From Sphingobacterium sp. CZ-UAM (lineage in GTDB: Bacteria; Bacteroidota; Bacteroidia; Sphingobacteriales; Sphingobacteriaceae), in the NCBI RefSeq assembly GCF_002000245.1, contig NZ_MTCM01000002.1, positions 310,001 through 374,000 of the forward strand: DNA of 64,000 nucleotides. The letters are read 5' to 3'. The position numbers and the translations under genes were made by a program. This document shows positions 27,098-35,692 of the stretch, piece by piece (positions within the stretch are counted from its first letter, which is position 1; every line of letters starts with the position of its first letter). A model generated the notes under the pieces. The model did no database searches and had not been told where the DNA came from. It saw nothing but the letters and a program-made list of their open reading frames with translations.

Positions 27098-28420
27098 ATG
27101 ATACTATTAGAAACAGATGCACAGACGCTCGATGATCTTCGGATCTTTGGCAAAAGAGAGCAAACAGGGATTTTTGAAATCTATAATAAAACCCGGACCC
27201 GAGGGGGAGAAAACCTCCTCCGCGACTTGTTTCGCCAGCCTTTGGCCGACGAAAAGGCAATCGCCGACCGGGTGGCTATTTTGAGCTATTTTACCGCGAA
27301 TGAGGTCAGTTTTCCGTTTGACTCCGTCGTTTTTGATATGACGGAAAAATATATTCACAATCGTAGCACTTCGACGATGTCCACCAGCCAGGGACTAGGA
27401 GAAAAGGATATTCAGAATGGTGTATCAGCCATAATCCAATTCTTAAAGGGCATTCGCACGTTTATAAATACAGATGTAATCGTTCACGCAGTAGCCTATC
27501 GGGCGCAACGTGATGCCATCAACGAGATTTTGGATGAGGAAGCTTTCGCACCTGTGTTTAAGGAACATCAGGAAGAAAAAGTGTCCTTCTCTGCCGTGAC
27601 AGCTTATGATTTGCTTTTTAGAACAAAAATAAATGCAAGGATCGAGTCTTTGTTGAACCATATCTATTTATTAGATGTCTATTTAGCTATTGCTGCTATC
27701 GCACGAGGGCGCAATTTTGTTTATCCCGTCCCACACCCTAAAGGTAGTAAAGTGTTACATATCAAGGGGCTGTATCATCCCGAACTCGACCGACCAATAG
27801 CCAATGATGTGACTATGGAAGGTACGATTAGTCTGACCCTATTGACTGGTGCGAATATGGCGGGCAAAAGTACCTTTCTTCGGTCGATCGGAACAGCAGT
27901 TTTTCTAGCCCATATGGGATTTCCAATTGCAGCAACAGCAATGGATTTTGCTGTAATGGATGGCATTTATACCACAATTAATTTACCCGACAACCTAGGG
28001 ATTGGCGCCAGCCATTTCTACGCCGAAGTCCTAAGGGTCAAAAAAATAGCGGTGGAACTGGGCAAAGGAAAATCTTTGTTTATCATCTTTGATGAGCTTT
28101 TTCGTGGAACCAATGTGAAAGATGCACATGAAGCGACGGTAGAAGTCGCTCGAGCTTTTGCAGCGAAAGAGACTAGTCGGTTTATTATTTCTTCACATAT
28201 TGTGGAAGCGGCCAAGCAATTGAGCCAAGTAAAAGCTGTCGATTTTTGGTATTTACCAACACAGATGGTAGGACCAAAACCAGTGTATACCTATGTTTTA
28301 GAAAAAGGTGTGACTAATGACCGCCACGGTATGCTGATCATCCAAAATGAGGGGATTTTGGAAATCCTTAAAAACGGCAAAAAAAAAATCAATGGGATAC
28401 GCTTGGAACAAATCAGTTAA
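27098..28420 (+). CDS. MutS-related ATPase (domains III and V only), copy 1
   Basis: 440 residues. The N-terminal lever/core region of MutS (GIFEIYNKTRTRGGENLLRDLFRQPL, as in MutS domain III) is followed by the MutS ATPase: GANMAGKST (251-259), the ST/FGE-type AAATAMDFAVMDGIYT, FDELFRGTN Walker B (331-339) and SSHIVEAA. Mismatch-recognition domain I, connector II, the clamp and the Smr domain of MutS2 are absent, so it is not a mismatch repair MutS. Its place one base behind the GldFG fusion argues for a role linked to that system or to its regulation, but no function is established. Confidence 0.88.
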   Translation: MILLETDAQTLDDLRIFGKREQTGIFEIYNKTRTRGGENLLRDLFRQPLADEKAIADRVAILSYFTANEVSFPFDSVVFDMTEKYIHNRSTSTMSTSQGLGEKDIQNGVSAIIQFLKGIRTFINTDVIVHAVAYRAQRDAINEILDEEAFAPVFKEHQEEKVSFSAVTAYDLLFRTKINARIESLLNHIYLLDVYLAIAAIARGRNFVYPVPHPKGSKVLHIKGLYHPELDRPIANDVTMEGTISLTLLTGANMAGKSTFLRSIGTAVFLAHMGFPIAATAMDFAVMDGIYTTINLPDNLGIGASHFYAEVLRVKKIAVELGKGKSLFIIFDELFRGTNVKDAHEATVEVARAFAAKETSRFIISSHIVEAAKQLSQVKAVDFWYLPTQMVGPKPVYTYVLEKGVTNDRHGMLIIQNEGILEILKNGKKKINGIRLEQIS

Positions 28421-28424
28421 CGAA

Positions 28425-29765
28425 ATGGAAAAATTCAAAATCGATAAACAGACGCTAGAGGAGCTAAATCTGTTAGGTAAATTTAAAACGGGTACTATCT
28501 ATAACCTATTTAACAATGTATGTACACGCGGGGGGGAGCAGCTGTTGGACGAAATGTTTAACAATCCCTTAACTGATATGCATGCTATTAATGATCGTAG
28601 TTCCATATTTAATTATTTTCAACAGCAAAATTTTGGATTTGACTTCGATAAACAACTCGTAGCGACCATGCGGGAATATTTGGATACAACTTCTTATCGT
28701 AGTAAGACATTGGTGTATGGTACAACGGTATTGCATAAATTTTTGTCAAGTTTGGCCCGCGATGATCGGTACAAAAAAAATGTACAGGGACTACAAGCTG
28801 TCATCCAGTTGTTGAATACAGTGCAAAAAATGTTGGATGTTTTTGTATCTGCTGTACCACAATTTCAAGTACGTGTCGATGAGATAAAAGCGATTATGTT
28901 GAATCCACTTTTAATTAAACTCCAACGAACCGATATTTATCGCGCGTTGCCTTTAAGTACCTTAGCATTTTATGAGCATTTGCTAAAGGGTAAGTTCCTC
29001 GCAGATATGGAATCTCTGTTACGTTTTGTTTATGAGGTAGACGTTTATCATGCTGTGGCTCAGATTGCGCGAGTGAAAGGATTTCAATATGCCACAGCTT
29101 TACCTGCAACAGAAAATAGACTAGCATGTAAAAACTTGAAACACCCTAGTATTAGTAAAGCCGTAGGAAACGATCTATTGTTGCAAGAATCCAATAATGT
29201 ACTTTTCCTTACTGGAGCTAATATGGCTGGAAAATCGACATGGATGAAATCCTTAGGAATTGCTCTTTATTTAGCACATATGGGATTTCCACTGGCTGCT
29301 GACAGTTTTGAGTTTTCGGTCCGGGATGGATTATATTCTTCGATCAATGTCGCGGACAACATCGGTTTAGGCTACAGTCATTTCTATGCCGAAGTCATGC
29401 GTGTCAAAGAAGCAGCTGTAGCAGCCGCCAGTGGCGCTAGATTGATGTTGATTTTTGATGAATTGTTTAAGGGTACCAACGTAAAAGATGCCTATGACGG
29501 TACTTTGGCGGTGACAAGCGAGTTTGCAGAATATGAAGCATGTCTGTTTGTGGTTTCTACGCATATTATCGAAGTAGGAGAGGCACTTCAGTCAGTCGGC
29601 AATATTCAGTTCCGTTATATGCCAACAGTATTGGAAAATAGTATTCCACGTTACACATATCGTCTACAAGAAGGTATCACTGAAGATCGGCAGGGAATGA
29701 TGATTATTCGGAATGAACGTATTCTGGAACTGATGAATGGGTCCGTGGTAAATACATGTAATTAA
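28425..29765 (+). CDS. MutS-related ATPase (domains III and V only), copy 2
   Basis: 446 residues from ATG 28425 (MEKFKIDKQ). An in-frame upstream start would overlap copy 1 and has no homology to copy 1's N-terminus. Same architecture: GTIYNLFNNVCTRGGEQLLDEMF, P-loop TGANMAGKST, ADSFEFSVRDGLYSSINV, Walker B FDELFKGTN, STHIIEV. It is clearly paralogous to copy 1 but diverged along its length, so the pair probably forms a heterodimer as in eukaryotic MSH proteins; this is inference. Four bp separate the two genes. Last gene of the tight array; the sigma gene follows after 40 bp. Confidence 0.88.
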   Translation: MEKFKIDKQTLEELNLLGKFKTGTIYNLFNNVCTRGGEQLLDEMFNNPLTDMHAINDRSSIFNYFQQQNFGFDFDKQLVATMREYLDTTSYRSKTLVYGTTVLHKFLSSLARDDRYKKNVQGLQAVIQLLNTVQKMLDVFVSAVPQFQVRVDEIKAIMLNPLLIKLQRTDIYRALPLSTLAFYEHLLKGKFLADMESLLRFVYEVDVYHAVAQIARVKGFQYATALPATENRLACKNLKHPSISKAVGNDLLLQESNNVLFLTGANMAGKSTWMKSLGIALYLAHMGFPLAADSFEFSVRDGLYSSINVADNIGLGYSHFYAEVMRVKEAAVAAASGARLMLIFDELFKGTNVKDAYDGTLAVTSEFAEYEACLFVVSTHIIEVGEALQSVGNIQFRYMPTVLENSIPRYTYRLQEGITEDRQGMMIIRNERILELMNGSVVNTCN

Positions 29766-29805
29766 AAAACAAAAAAGTGGATCAACTGATTATTATTGTG
29801 TTACT

Positions 29806-30447
29806 ATGATTTCTTCGTATATTGAGGTGGTAAAACCTATCGAAATTCGTGATATGCATAACGCTTTTGTAAAAGAGAATTGGGAGGAGCCTGTTCCGGT
29901 GAGTTTATTGCTGACGGAACACTTGCTGGACGAATTATTTAGAGATCATTATTGTTTTCTCTGTCATATAGCCGTAAGAGTCGTTAAAGATCCGGAGGCA
30001 GCAAAAGATATTGTGCAGAGTTTCTTTCTATCCTGTTGGGAAAAAAAGAATAGTATACGAATTCAGGGGAGTTTCAAAAGTTATGCTTATCGATCTATAA
30101 AAAATTTATCCATAAACCATCTTAAAAGGACTGATAAAGTAAATTATGATAGTGACTATATCTCAGAGGCATCTGAAAGCTTAGCGTATCAGACCGATGC
30201 TGACCGGAAAATATTGGAAAATGAACGTGAGAATGGGCTTTGGAATGCCATAAACCAATTGCCTGATAAGCGAAAGACCATTTTTCTGCTAAGTCAGAAA
30301 GAGGGATTGACTTATCATCAGATCGCGGAAAATCTTGATATTTCAGTCAATACTGTTAAAACACAGATTAAATTAGCGTATATCTTTTTACGAAAAGAAT
30401 GTCAATTGCTGATAGGTATTATAGTGTTTTTGTTTTTAATTAAATAG
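29806..30447 (+). CDS. ECF RNA polymerase sigma-70 factor (Bacteroidota family)
   Basis: 213 residues. Region 2 (LFRDHYCFLCHIAVRVV, AAKDIVQSFFLSCWEKK) and region 4 (QLPDKRKTIFLLSQKEGLTYHQIAENLDISVNTVKTQIKLAY) are intact. A short hydrophobic tail (IGIIVFLFLIK) is common in this subfamily. It directs transcription of a SusC locus when released from FecR. Followed by fecR after 7 bp. Unusually, it stands downstream of the transporter genes it presumably controls; a downstream position allows autoregulation by read-through. Confidence 0.92.
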   Translation: MISSYIEVVKPIEIRDMHNAFVKENWEEPVPVSLLLTEHLLDELFRDHYCFLCHIAVRVVKDPEAAKDIVQSFFLSCWEKKNSIRIQGSFKSYAYRSIKNLSINHLKRTDKVNYDSDYISEASESLAYQTDADRKILENERENGLWNAINQLPDKRKTIFLLSQKEGLTYHQIAENLDISVNTVKTQIKLAYIFLRKECQLLIGIIVFLFLIK

Positions 30448-30454
30448 AAGGGAT

Positions 30455-31585
30455 ATGAACAAAGATCCAATGGACTGGGATAAGATATTAGCTCGTCTCG
30501 ATCCGAGTGATAAGAAGAATATAGAGGACATGTCGGAAGAAGAAATAGACATGCTACTATTTGCAGAACAGGTCCAGGGAAAGTTGCATGGCGCAAAATT
30601 CGACGCACAATTTTCCTTATCAGAAGGCATGCGGGAATTTGCTTATCGGAAGAAAAAGCTTCGGCTTAAACGGATGATAAGTTATGCTGCGGCAATATTG
30701 GCGGTGGTGGGTATTGGAATTTGGATTGCTATTCTATATCAATACCCAGAGGTAGACGGAAAACTCGCTTCGTTAGAAAGTGAGAAGCAGAAGGGAATTG
30801 TGCTTTACCGCGGAAACGGAGAGGAGATACCTATGGGCACACATCATGAAAATATTTCGGAGCAAGGAAGTGAAATTCAATTCACTGACAATTCTATCCG
30901 ATATATCAGCAAAGATAAAATTGCGATTAAAGGCGATGAGCTCGTCATGGATAAGCTTGTTGTGCCGTCTGGGGAGCGTACTAAAATTGAATTATCAGAC
31001 GGAACACAAGTTTGGTTAAATGCTGGAACTTCCATTAAGTTTCCAGTTGTGTTTACAGCTGATACAAGAGAAGTTTATTTGGAGGGTGAGGCTTATTTTG
31101 ATGTGGCCCACAACGCTAATAAAACTTTTATAGTCCATAGTGGAGATCTACAAATCAAAGTGTTAGGTACTGCTTTTGGTGTGAATACATTTAGCGGTGA
31201 AATCAAAACTGCCCTTGTACGCGGCAGTGTGGAGCTACAGGCCAACAAACAAACACAGCGATTGGCAGCAGGAGAAGTTGGTCAATATAGCACCTCTTCG
31301 ACGAAATTATTTCTATCGAATGATGAAGTGAGACCATGGGTTGCCTGGAAGGATCATATATTATACTTTGATGATGTAAATTTGTTTGAGATTACCGAGC
31401 GATTGGGAAGGACATACGATTATCAGTTTGTTTTTGATCACCCGTCTACGAAGAACTTACGATTTACGATCGATATTGATCAGCCAGATGACATACAAAC
31501 GATATTGACATACTTAAAAACAAGCTTGGATACTGTAGATTTCAAAATTAATGGGCGGACAATTCATGTCCTTTCTAAACAGTAG
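30455..31585 (+). CDS. FecR-family anti-sigma factor
   Basis: 376 residues. Cytoplasmic N-terminal sigma-binding region, one TM helix (about 73-92, YAAAILAVVGIGIWIAIL), periplasmic FecR domain (VPSGERTKIELSDGTQVWLNAGTSIKFP, REVYLEGEAYFDVAHN, KVLGTAFGVN) and a C-terminal DUF4974/STN-like domain (LFEITERLGRTYDYQFVF). It holds the sigma factor inactive until the STN domain of a loaded SusC signals. The best partner in the window is the SusC at 17.9-21.5 kb. Confidence 0.94.
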   Translation: MNKDPMDWDKILARLDPSDKKNIEDMSEEEIDMLLFAEQVQGKLHGAKFDAQFSLSEGMREFAYRKKKLRLKRMISYAAAILAVVGIGIWIAILYQYPEVDGKLASLESEKQKGIVLYRGNGEEIPMGTHHENISEQGSEIQFTDNSIRYISKDKIAIKGDELVMDKLVVPSGERTKIELSDGTQVWLNAGTSIKFPVVFTADTREVYLEGEAYFDVAHNANKTFIVHSGDLQIKVLGTAFGVNTFSGEIKTALVRGSVELQANKQTQRLAAGEVGQYSTSSTKLFLSNDEVRPWVAWKDHILYFDDVNLFEITERLGRTYDYQFVFDHPSTKNLRFTIDIDQPDDIQTILTYLKTSLDTVDFKINGRTIHVLSKQ

Positions 31586-31679
31586 CTTCGTGAACCAGAA
31601 AAAGGTTACAGGAGCGTTAGGCGAACTAAATAGATCTCTAAATTGAGGCGTCTATATGAGGCCGTTGTTATTTAATCAT

Positions 31680-32279
31680 ATGGAAGCTTCAATTAACATA
31701 TTGCAGCAATTGCTTTTTGAATTGTCTGGTATATTACCTGATGATACCCAACCTTTGTTTAATATGACAAAAATGGTATCATTAGATGCCAACGAGGTTT
31801 ATATTCGAAGAGGTGATACCAATCGTAAGCTTGCTTTTATCGAAAAAGGTATTATGCGTTCCTATTCAATAAAAGATAATGGGGATGACGCAACGCTATT
31901 TTTACGTTGGGAAGGGCAGTTTATTGCGTCGCATGATACGATCATTCATCGTAAACCTTCACGATTTATTTATCGCACATTAGAACCGGTCATACTCCTG
32001 GAAATGGATTATGACATATTGGAGTCGATATTAAAAACCTATCCTGAATACGAACCTCTACGCAATTTTTTCTTAATGCGTATGCTTGCAGAAACATTGC
32101 AGATGATGGAATCTTTTGTGATGCAATCCCCAGAAGAACGTTATCGCGAACTACTCGCTGAACGTTTTAATGTCGTTAATCGCGTTCCAGGAAAATACAT
32201 CGCTTCTATGTTGGGTATCACTCCTGTATCGCTAAGCCGTATTCGAAAAAGAATGTATGTAAAACAGAAATCCTTCTAA
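31680..32279 (+). CDS. Crp/Fnr-family transcriptional regulator
   Basis: 199 residues from ATG 31680 (MEASINILQQ); an ATG at 31656 in the same frame would add 8 residues. An N-terminal cyclic-nucleotide-binding-like beta-roll (EVYIRRGDTNRKLAFIEKGIMRSYSI) is followed by a helical hinge and the C-terminal HTH (KYIASMLGITPVSLSRIRKRM). This is the short Bacteroidota Crp group, in which cyclic-nucleotide binding is usually not conserved. Stand-alone gene 94 bp after fecR; target unknown. Confidence 0.88.
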   Translation: MEASINILQQLLFELSGILPDDTQPLFNMTKMVSLDANEVYIRRGDTNRKLAFIEKGIMRSYSIKDNGDDATLFLRWEGQFIASHDTIIHRKPSRFIYRTLEPVILLEMDYDILESILKTYPEYEPLRNFFLMRMLAETLQMMESFVMQSPEERYRELLAERFNVVNRVPGKYIASMLGITPVSLSRIRKRMYVKQKSF

Positions 32280-32342
32280 AAATTATCATATGTTAAGGTT
32301 CGAAATTATCTTTTGTAAAGTAGTTCGACCCTACGGGCTTTT

Positions 32343-32350
32343 TATCTTTG
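32343..32350 (+). promoter_or_regulatory. Putative -7 promoter element (TATCTTTG)
   Basis: TATCTTTG fits the Bacteroidota -7 consensus TAnnTTTG and lies 20 bp before the ATG of the desaturase-family gene in a clear intergenic gap. A TTTG lies upstream but at a longer spacing (27 bp) than the usual 19-21 bp, so the -33 partner is uncertain. Confidence 0.35.
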
Positions 32351-32370
32351 AGGTAAATGTTTGTTAATTT

Positions 32371-33132
32371 ATGAAAAAGTTAATCGAAGTATCAATCGAA
32401 ATTCTAAGTATTTCTACTATCCGCTATTTTCTTCTTGCGGGGATCCCATTTGTTCTTTTTTACATATTACTTCCGGTAAAATTTGGGAAGTACAAAATCC
32501 AGCAGAAATTGGCATCTCAAAAAGATTTTAGACGAGAGATAGGATATTCCATGCAGAGTATACTCGTGTTTACTGTAATCGCCGTCGCTATACAGGTTAG
32601 TCCATTAAAGCAATATACACTAATTTATAACGACATCGCCCAGTACCCGGTATGGTTTATTGCTTTTGGTTTAATCATGAGCCTAATTATACACGATACA
32701 TATTTTTACTGGATGCATCGATTGTTGCATAACAAAACGATTTTTAAATTCACACATTTAGTGCATTATAAAAGCACGAATCCTTCCCCTTGGACTTCCT
32801 ATAGTTTTCATTTTTTTGAAGCGGTCATTGAGGGATTGGTTCTCATCCCTATCGTTTTTATGCTACCAATACATCCAATTACGATTTTTTTATTCACCAT
32901 ATTGGCATTTTTGATTAATGTTTACGGGCATTTGGGATACGAAATTGCACCGAAGTGGTTTCGTCATACCTGGTTGTTTGAGGTTATAAATACTTCTGTA
33001 CACCATAATATGCATCATAGTAAGTTTAAAGGAAATTACGGGTTATATTTTCGGATTTGGGATCGATTAATGGGTACTGAAAATCCGGATTACGTGAAAG
33101 AGTATGATAAAGTTAAAAATCAAGATAGTTGA
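32371..33132 (+). CDS. Sterol desaturase / fatty acid hydroxylase family membrane protein
   Basis: 253 residues with four to five TM helices and the diiron histidine motifs of the FA_hydroxylase family: HDTYFYWMHRLLH, HLVHYKS with SYSFHFFEA, and VHHNMHHSKFKGNYG near the end. These enzymes insert a hydroxyl or double bond into lipids at the membrane. In the second cluster, the usual HxxHH reads HLVHY, so one histidine is replaced by Tyr. Monocistronic; the lipid substrate is unknown. Confidence 0.87.
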   Translation: MKKLIEVSIEILSISTIRYFLLAGIPFVLFYILLPVKFGKYKIQQKLASQKDFRREIGYSMQSILVFTVIAVAIQVSPLKQYTLIYNDIAQYPVWFIAFGLIMSLIIHDTYFYWMHRLLHNKTIFKFTHLVHYKSTNPSPWTSYSFHFFEAVIEGLVLIPIVFMLPIHPITIFLFTILAFLINVYGHLGYEIAPKWFRHTWLFEVINTSVHHNMHHSKFKGNYGLYFRIWDRLMGTENPDYVKEYDKVKNQDS

Positions 33133-33215
33133 TGGTATAGAAATACAGTAAAATAATTCAGATTCAACACAATAGATTGCCAAGAAATTTATATAACTCA
33201 ATAAATATTATTAAC

Positions 33216-35606
33216 GTGAAAATAAAGGCTACATTACTCATTATAATCCCTTTAATTGCAATGTATATGATGGGTTTGCCAAAGTCAATTGCACAAAGGA
33301 ATACTGCTGTCATAAAAAGAATATTTGTAAGTAAAGATGGCAATGACAATAATAGCGGGACGCTTGCGAGTCCATATAGAACGCTTGACAGAGGCATTAA
33401 CTGTGTGAAGGAATGGAAGAAGGCAAGTAATCAGGGTGAAGTTGAACTGATAGTAAAGGCTGGGCGGTATTTTTTAGATCATCCTTTAGTGATTGATCAA
33501 ACAATTTCAGGGACAGGGAAGTATCCCTTTCGGATTAAAGCCGCTAAAGGAGAGAAGGTAACAATCAGTGGGGGAAAGGTACTCGATTTAAAGTGGACTA
33601 GGGGTAAGTCTGGAGTATGGCAAGCAAAGGTACCGAAAGGGCTCACTTTCCAAAGTTTATATGCAAATAATAAAAAACTTATTAGAGCGCGTTACCCTGA
33701 TTATAATTCATCTATATTACCTTTTAATGGCTATGCAGTAGATGTTGTCAGCCCTGAGCGTATCTCAGGCTGGAAAAATCCCAAAGGAGGAATCATTCAT
33801 GCGTTACATAGTGGGCGATGGGGAGGATTTCATTATGAAATTGTTGCGAAGGATCAAGATAACAGGCTAATACTGAAGGGCGGGGAACAGAATAATAGAC
33901 CTAGTGAAATGCATGAAACTTATCGTTTTGTTGAAAACATTTTTGAAGAGCTAAATGCGCCACAGGAATGGTTCTTAAATGAGCAGACCAATACCTTATA
34001 TTATATACCCGAGGAGGGTAAAACTCCCCGGGGCGTGGAATTCATTGCGCCGATCTTAGAGAATTTAGTGACTATTGCTGGAAGTGAAGACCTCCCTGTG
34101 CGTCAGGTAGAGATCCGTGGAATTCAATTTATACATACGGCTCCGACTTTTATGAAAACTAAGGAACCGCTGCTTCGGAGTGATTGGACGATTTACCGTC
34201 AGGGAGCCTTAAAGATTGAAGGCGCGACAGATTGTTTGATACAAGAAAATGATCTAACTGAACTTGGAGGAAATGCAATATTTGTAAGTAATTATAACCG
34301 TAATATAAAGATTAAAGGGAACCTTATCCAGCAAATAGGTGGCGGAGCAATTAACTTTGTCGGTAACCCAGATGCGGTACGTTCACCATCGTTCCAATAC
34401 GATAAGTTTGTCCCTTTTCATGAGATGGATACTATTACTGGACCAAAAACTAACGATTATCCGGCTGATTGTGAAGCCAATGACAATTTAATCAATGCTA
34501 TTGGTTTGATTGAAAAACAGGTTGCAGGAATACAGATATCCATGGCTCAATCTTTACGTATATTGCACAATACAATTTATAATGTACCGCGTGCAGGAAT
34601 AAATATAGGAGATGGTACTTGGGGAGGTCATGAAATTGCCTTCAATGATGTTTTCAATACGGTGTTGGAGACGGGAGACCATGGTGCTTTTAATTCTTGG
34701 GGAAGAGATCGGTTTTGGCATCCTAACAGAAATGAAATGGATAAACTAACAGCTCATCATACCAATCTTATTTTGCTTGATGCTTTAAAAACAACCAAAA
34801 TACACGATAATCGTTTTCGATGCGATCATGGCTGGGATATCGATTTGGACGACGGATCATCTAATTATGAAATTTACAATAATGTATGTTTAAATGGCGG
34901 ATTGAAGCTTCGAGAAGGTTTTTATAGGAAGGTTTATAATAACGTGATCATTAATAACGGTTTCCATCCTCATGTTTGGTTTGAAAATAGCCATGATGTT
35001 TTTCGTGATAATATTGTTATGATGGCGCACCAAGATATTAATATTACAAACTGGGGTGACGAGGTCGACTATAATATTTATGGAAATAAGGTTGATTTGA
35101 TTATAGATCAGGCAAAAGGAGTGGAGGTGCATGGCAAGGTTGTCGATTTAAATTTTATGGATATGTTAAATGCTGATTTTCGTTTAAAAAACTGGAATAA
35201 TGCAGGTTTTAAAAATTTTAAAATGTTACATTTTGGAATTATCAATACAAGGCTGAGAGCGATTGCTGATAAGGTTCCAATACCACATATACATATTCAA
35301 AAGGAAGGTTTTCAGCTTAGTAAACCTGTTGAATGGAACGGGACGCAAATTAAATCTATAGAGACTTTGGGAGAACAATCAGCAAGTGGTCTGTCTGAAA
35401 CGAAAGGTGTAATAGTTGTGCAAATAGATGAGCAAAGTAGTCTTTATAAAAATGGACTGAGGCAGGGTGATGTTATATTGTCATACGGACAGGTTGCTAT
35501 AGATCATGTCGAAGACCTTTTGCTCGCAACTAAAAAAAATACTTCGGAGGAAAGGCAGGTTGCTATTATATTTAGAAATCAACAAAGACAGCAATTAAAA
35601 TTGTAA
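33216..35606 (+). CDS. Secreted right-handed beta-helix protein with C-terminal PDZ domain
   Basis: About 796 residues from GTG 33216, chosen because a signal peptide starts there (VKIKATLLIIIPLIAMYMMG, ending SIAQ); a TTG at 33177 is an alternative. The opening IFVSKDGNDNNSGTLASPYRTLDRG is typical of polysaccharide-acting parallel beta-helix proteins (GH141/alginate-lyase-like). Then come repeated beta-helix rungs (NLIQQIGGGAINFVG, NTIYNVPRAGINIGDG, NNVIINNGFHPHVWF). The last 80 residues form a PDZ domain (VVQIDEQSSLYKNGLRQGDVILSYG). Probably a secreted glycan-degrading enzyme; catalytic residues cannot be named from sequence alone. Confidence 0.8.
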   Translation: MKIKATLLIIIPLIAMYMMGLPKSIAQRNTAVIKRIFVSKDGNDNNSGTLASPYRTLDRGINCVKEWKKASNQGEVELIVKAGRYFLDHPLVIDQTISGTGKYPFRIKAAKGEKVTISGGKVLDLKWTRGKSGVWQAKVPKGLTFQSLYANNKKLIRARYPDYNSSILPFNGYAVDVVSPERISGWKNPKGGIIHALHSGRWGGFHYEIVAKDQDNRLILKGGEQNNRPSEMHETYRFVENIFEELNAPQEWFLNEQTNTLYYIPEEGKTPRGVEFIAPILENLVTIAGSEDLPVRQVEIRGIQFIHTAPTFMKTKEPLLRSDWTIYRQGALKIEGATDCLIQENDLTELGGNAIFVSNYNRNIKIKGNLIQQIGGGAINFVGNPDAVRSPSFQYDKFVPFHEMDTITGPKTNDYPADCEANDNLINAIGLIEKQVAGIQISMAQSLRILHNTIYNVPRAGINIGDGTWGGHEIAFNDVFNTVLETGDHGAFNSWGRDRFWHPNRNEMDKLTAHHTNLILLDALKTTKIHDNRFRCDHGWDIDLDDGSSNYEIYNNVCLNGGLKLREGFYRKVYNNVIINNGFHPHVWFENSHDVFRDNIVMMAHQDINITNWGDEVDYNIYGNKVDLIIDQAKGVEVHGKVVDLNFMDMLNADFRLKNWNNAGFKNFKMLHFGIINTRLRAIADKVPIPHIHIQKEGFQLSKPVEWNGTQIKSIETLGEQSASGLSETKGVIVVQIDEQSSLYKNGLRQGDVILSYGQVAIDHVEDLLLATKKNTSEERQVAIIFRNQQRQQLKL

Positions 35607-35641
35607 TAACTAATTGTCTTCATTCCTCGCTTCAAATTTAT

Positions 35642-35665
35642 GGGACTGTCCCACTAAGTGTGTAA
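35642..35665 (+). repeat. IS256 terminal inverted repeat, left
   Basis: GGGACTGTCCCAC followed by TAAGTGTGTAA. It aligns with the reverse complement of 36957-36980, the ten inner bases being identical and the outer part about two-thirds identical. Confidence 0.7.
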
Positions 35666-35692
35666 ATAAAATACGGAGTTCAGTTATGTTCC

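Noticed and set aside
27098..29765. Annotation as DNA mismatch repair MutS
   Set aside because: Only the lever and ATPase regions are present; mismatch-recognition and clamp domains are absent in both proteins.
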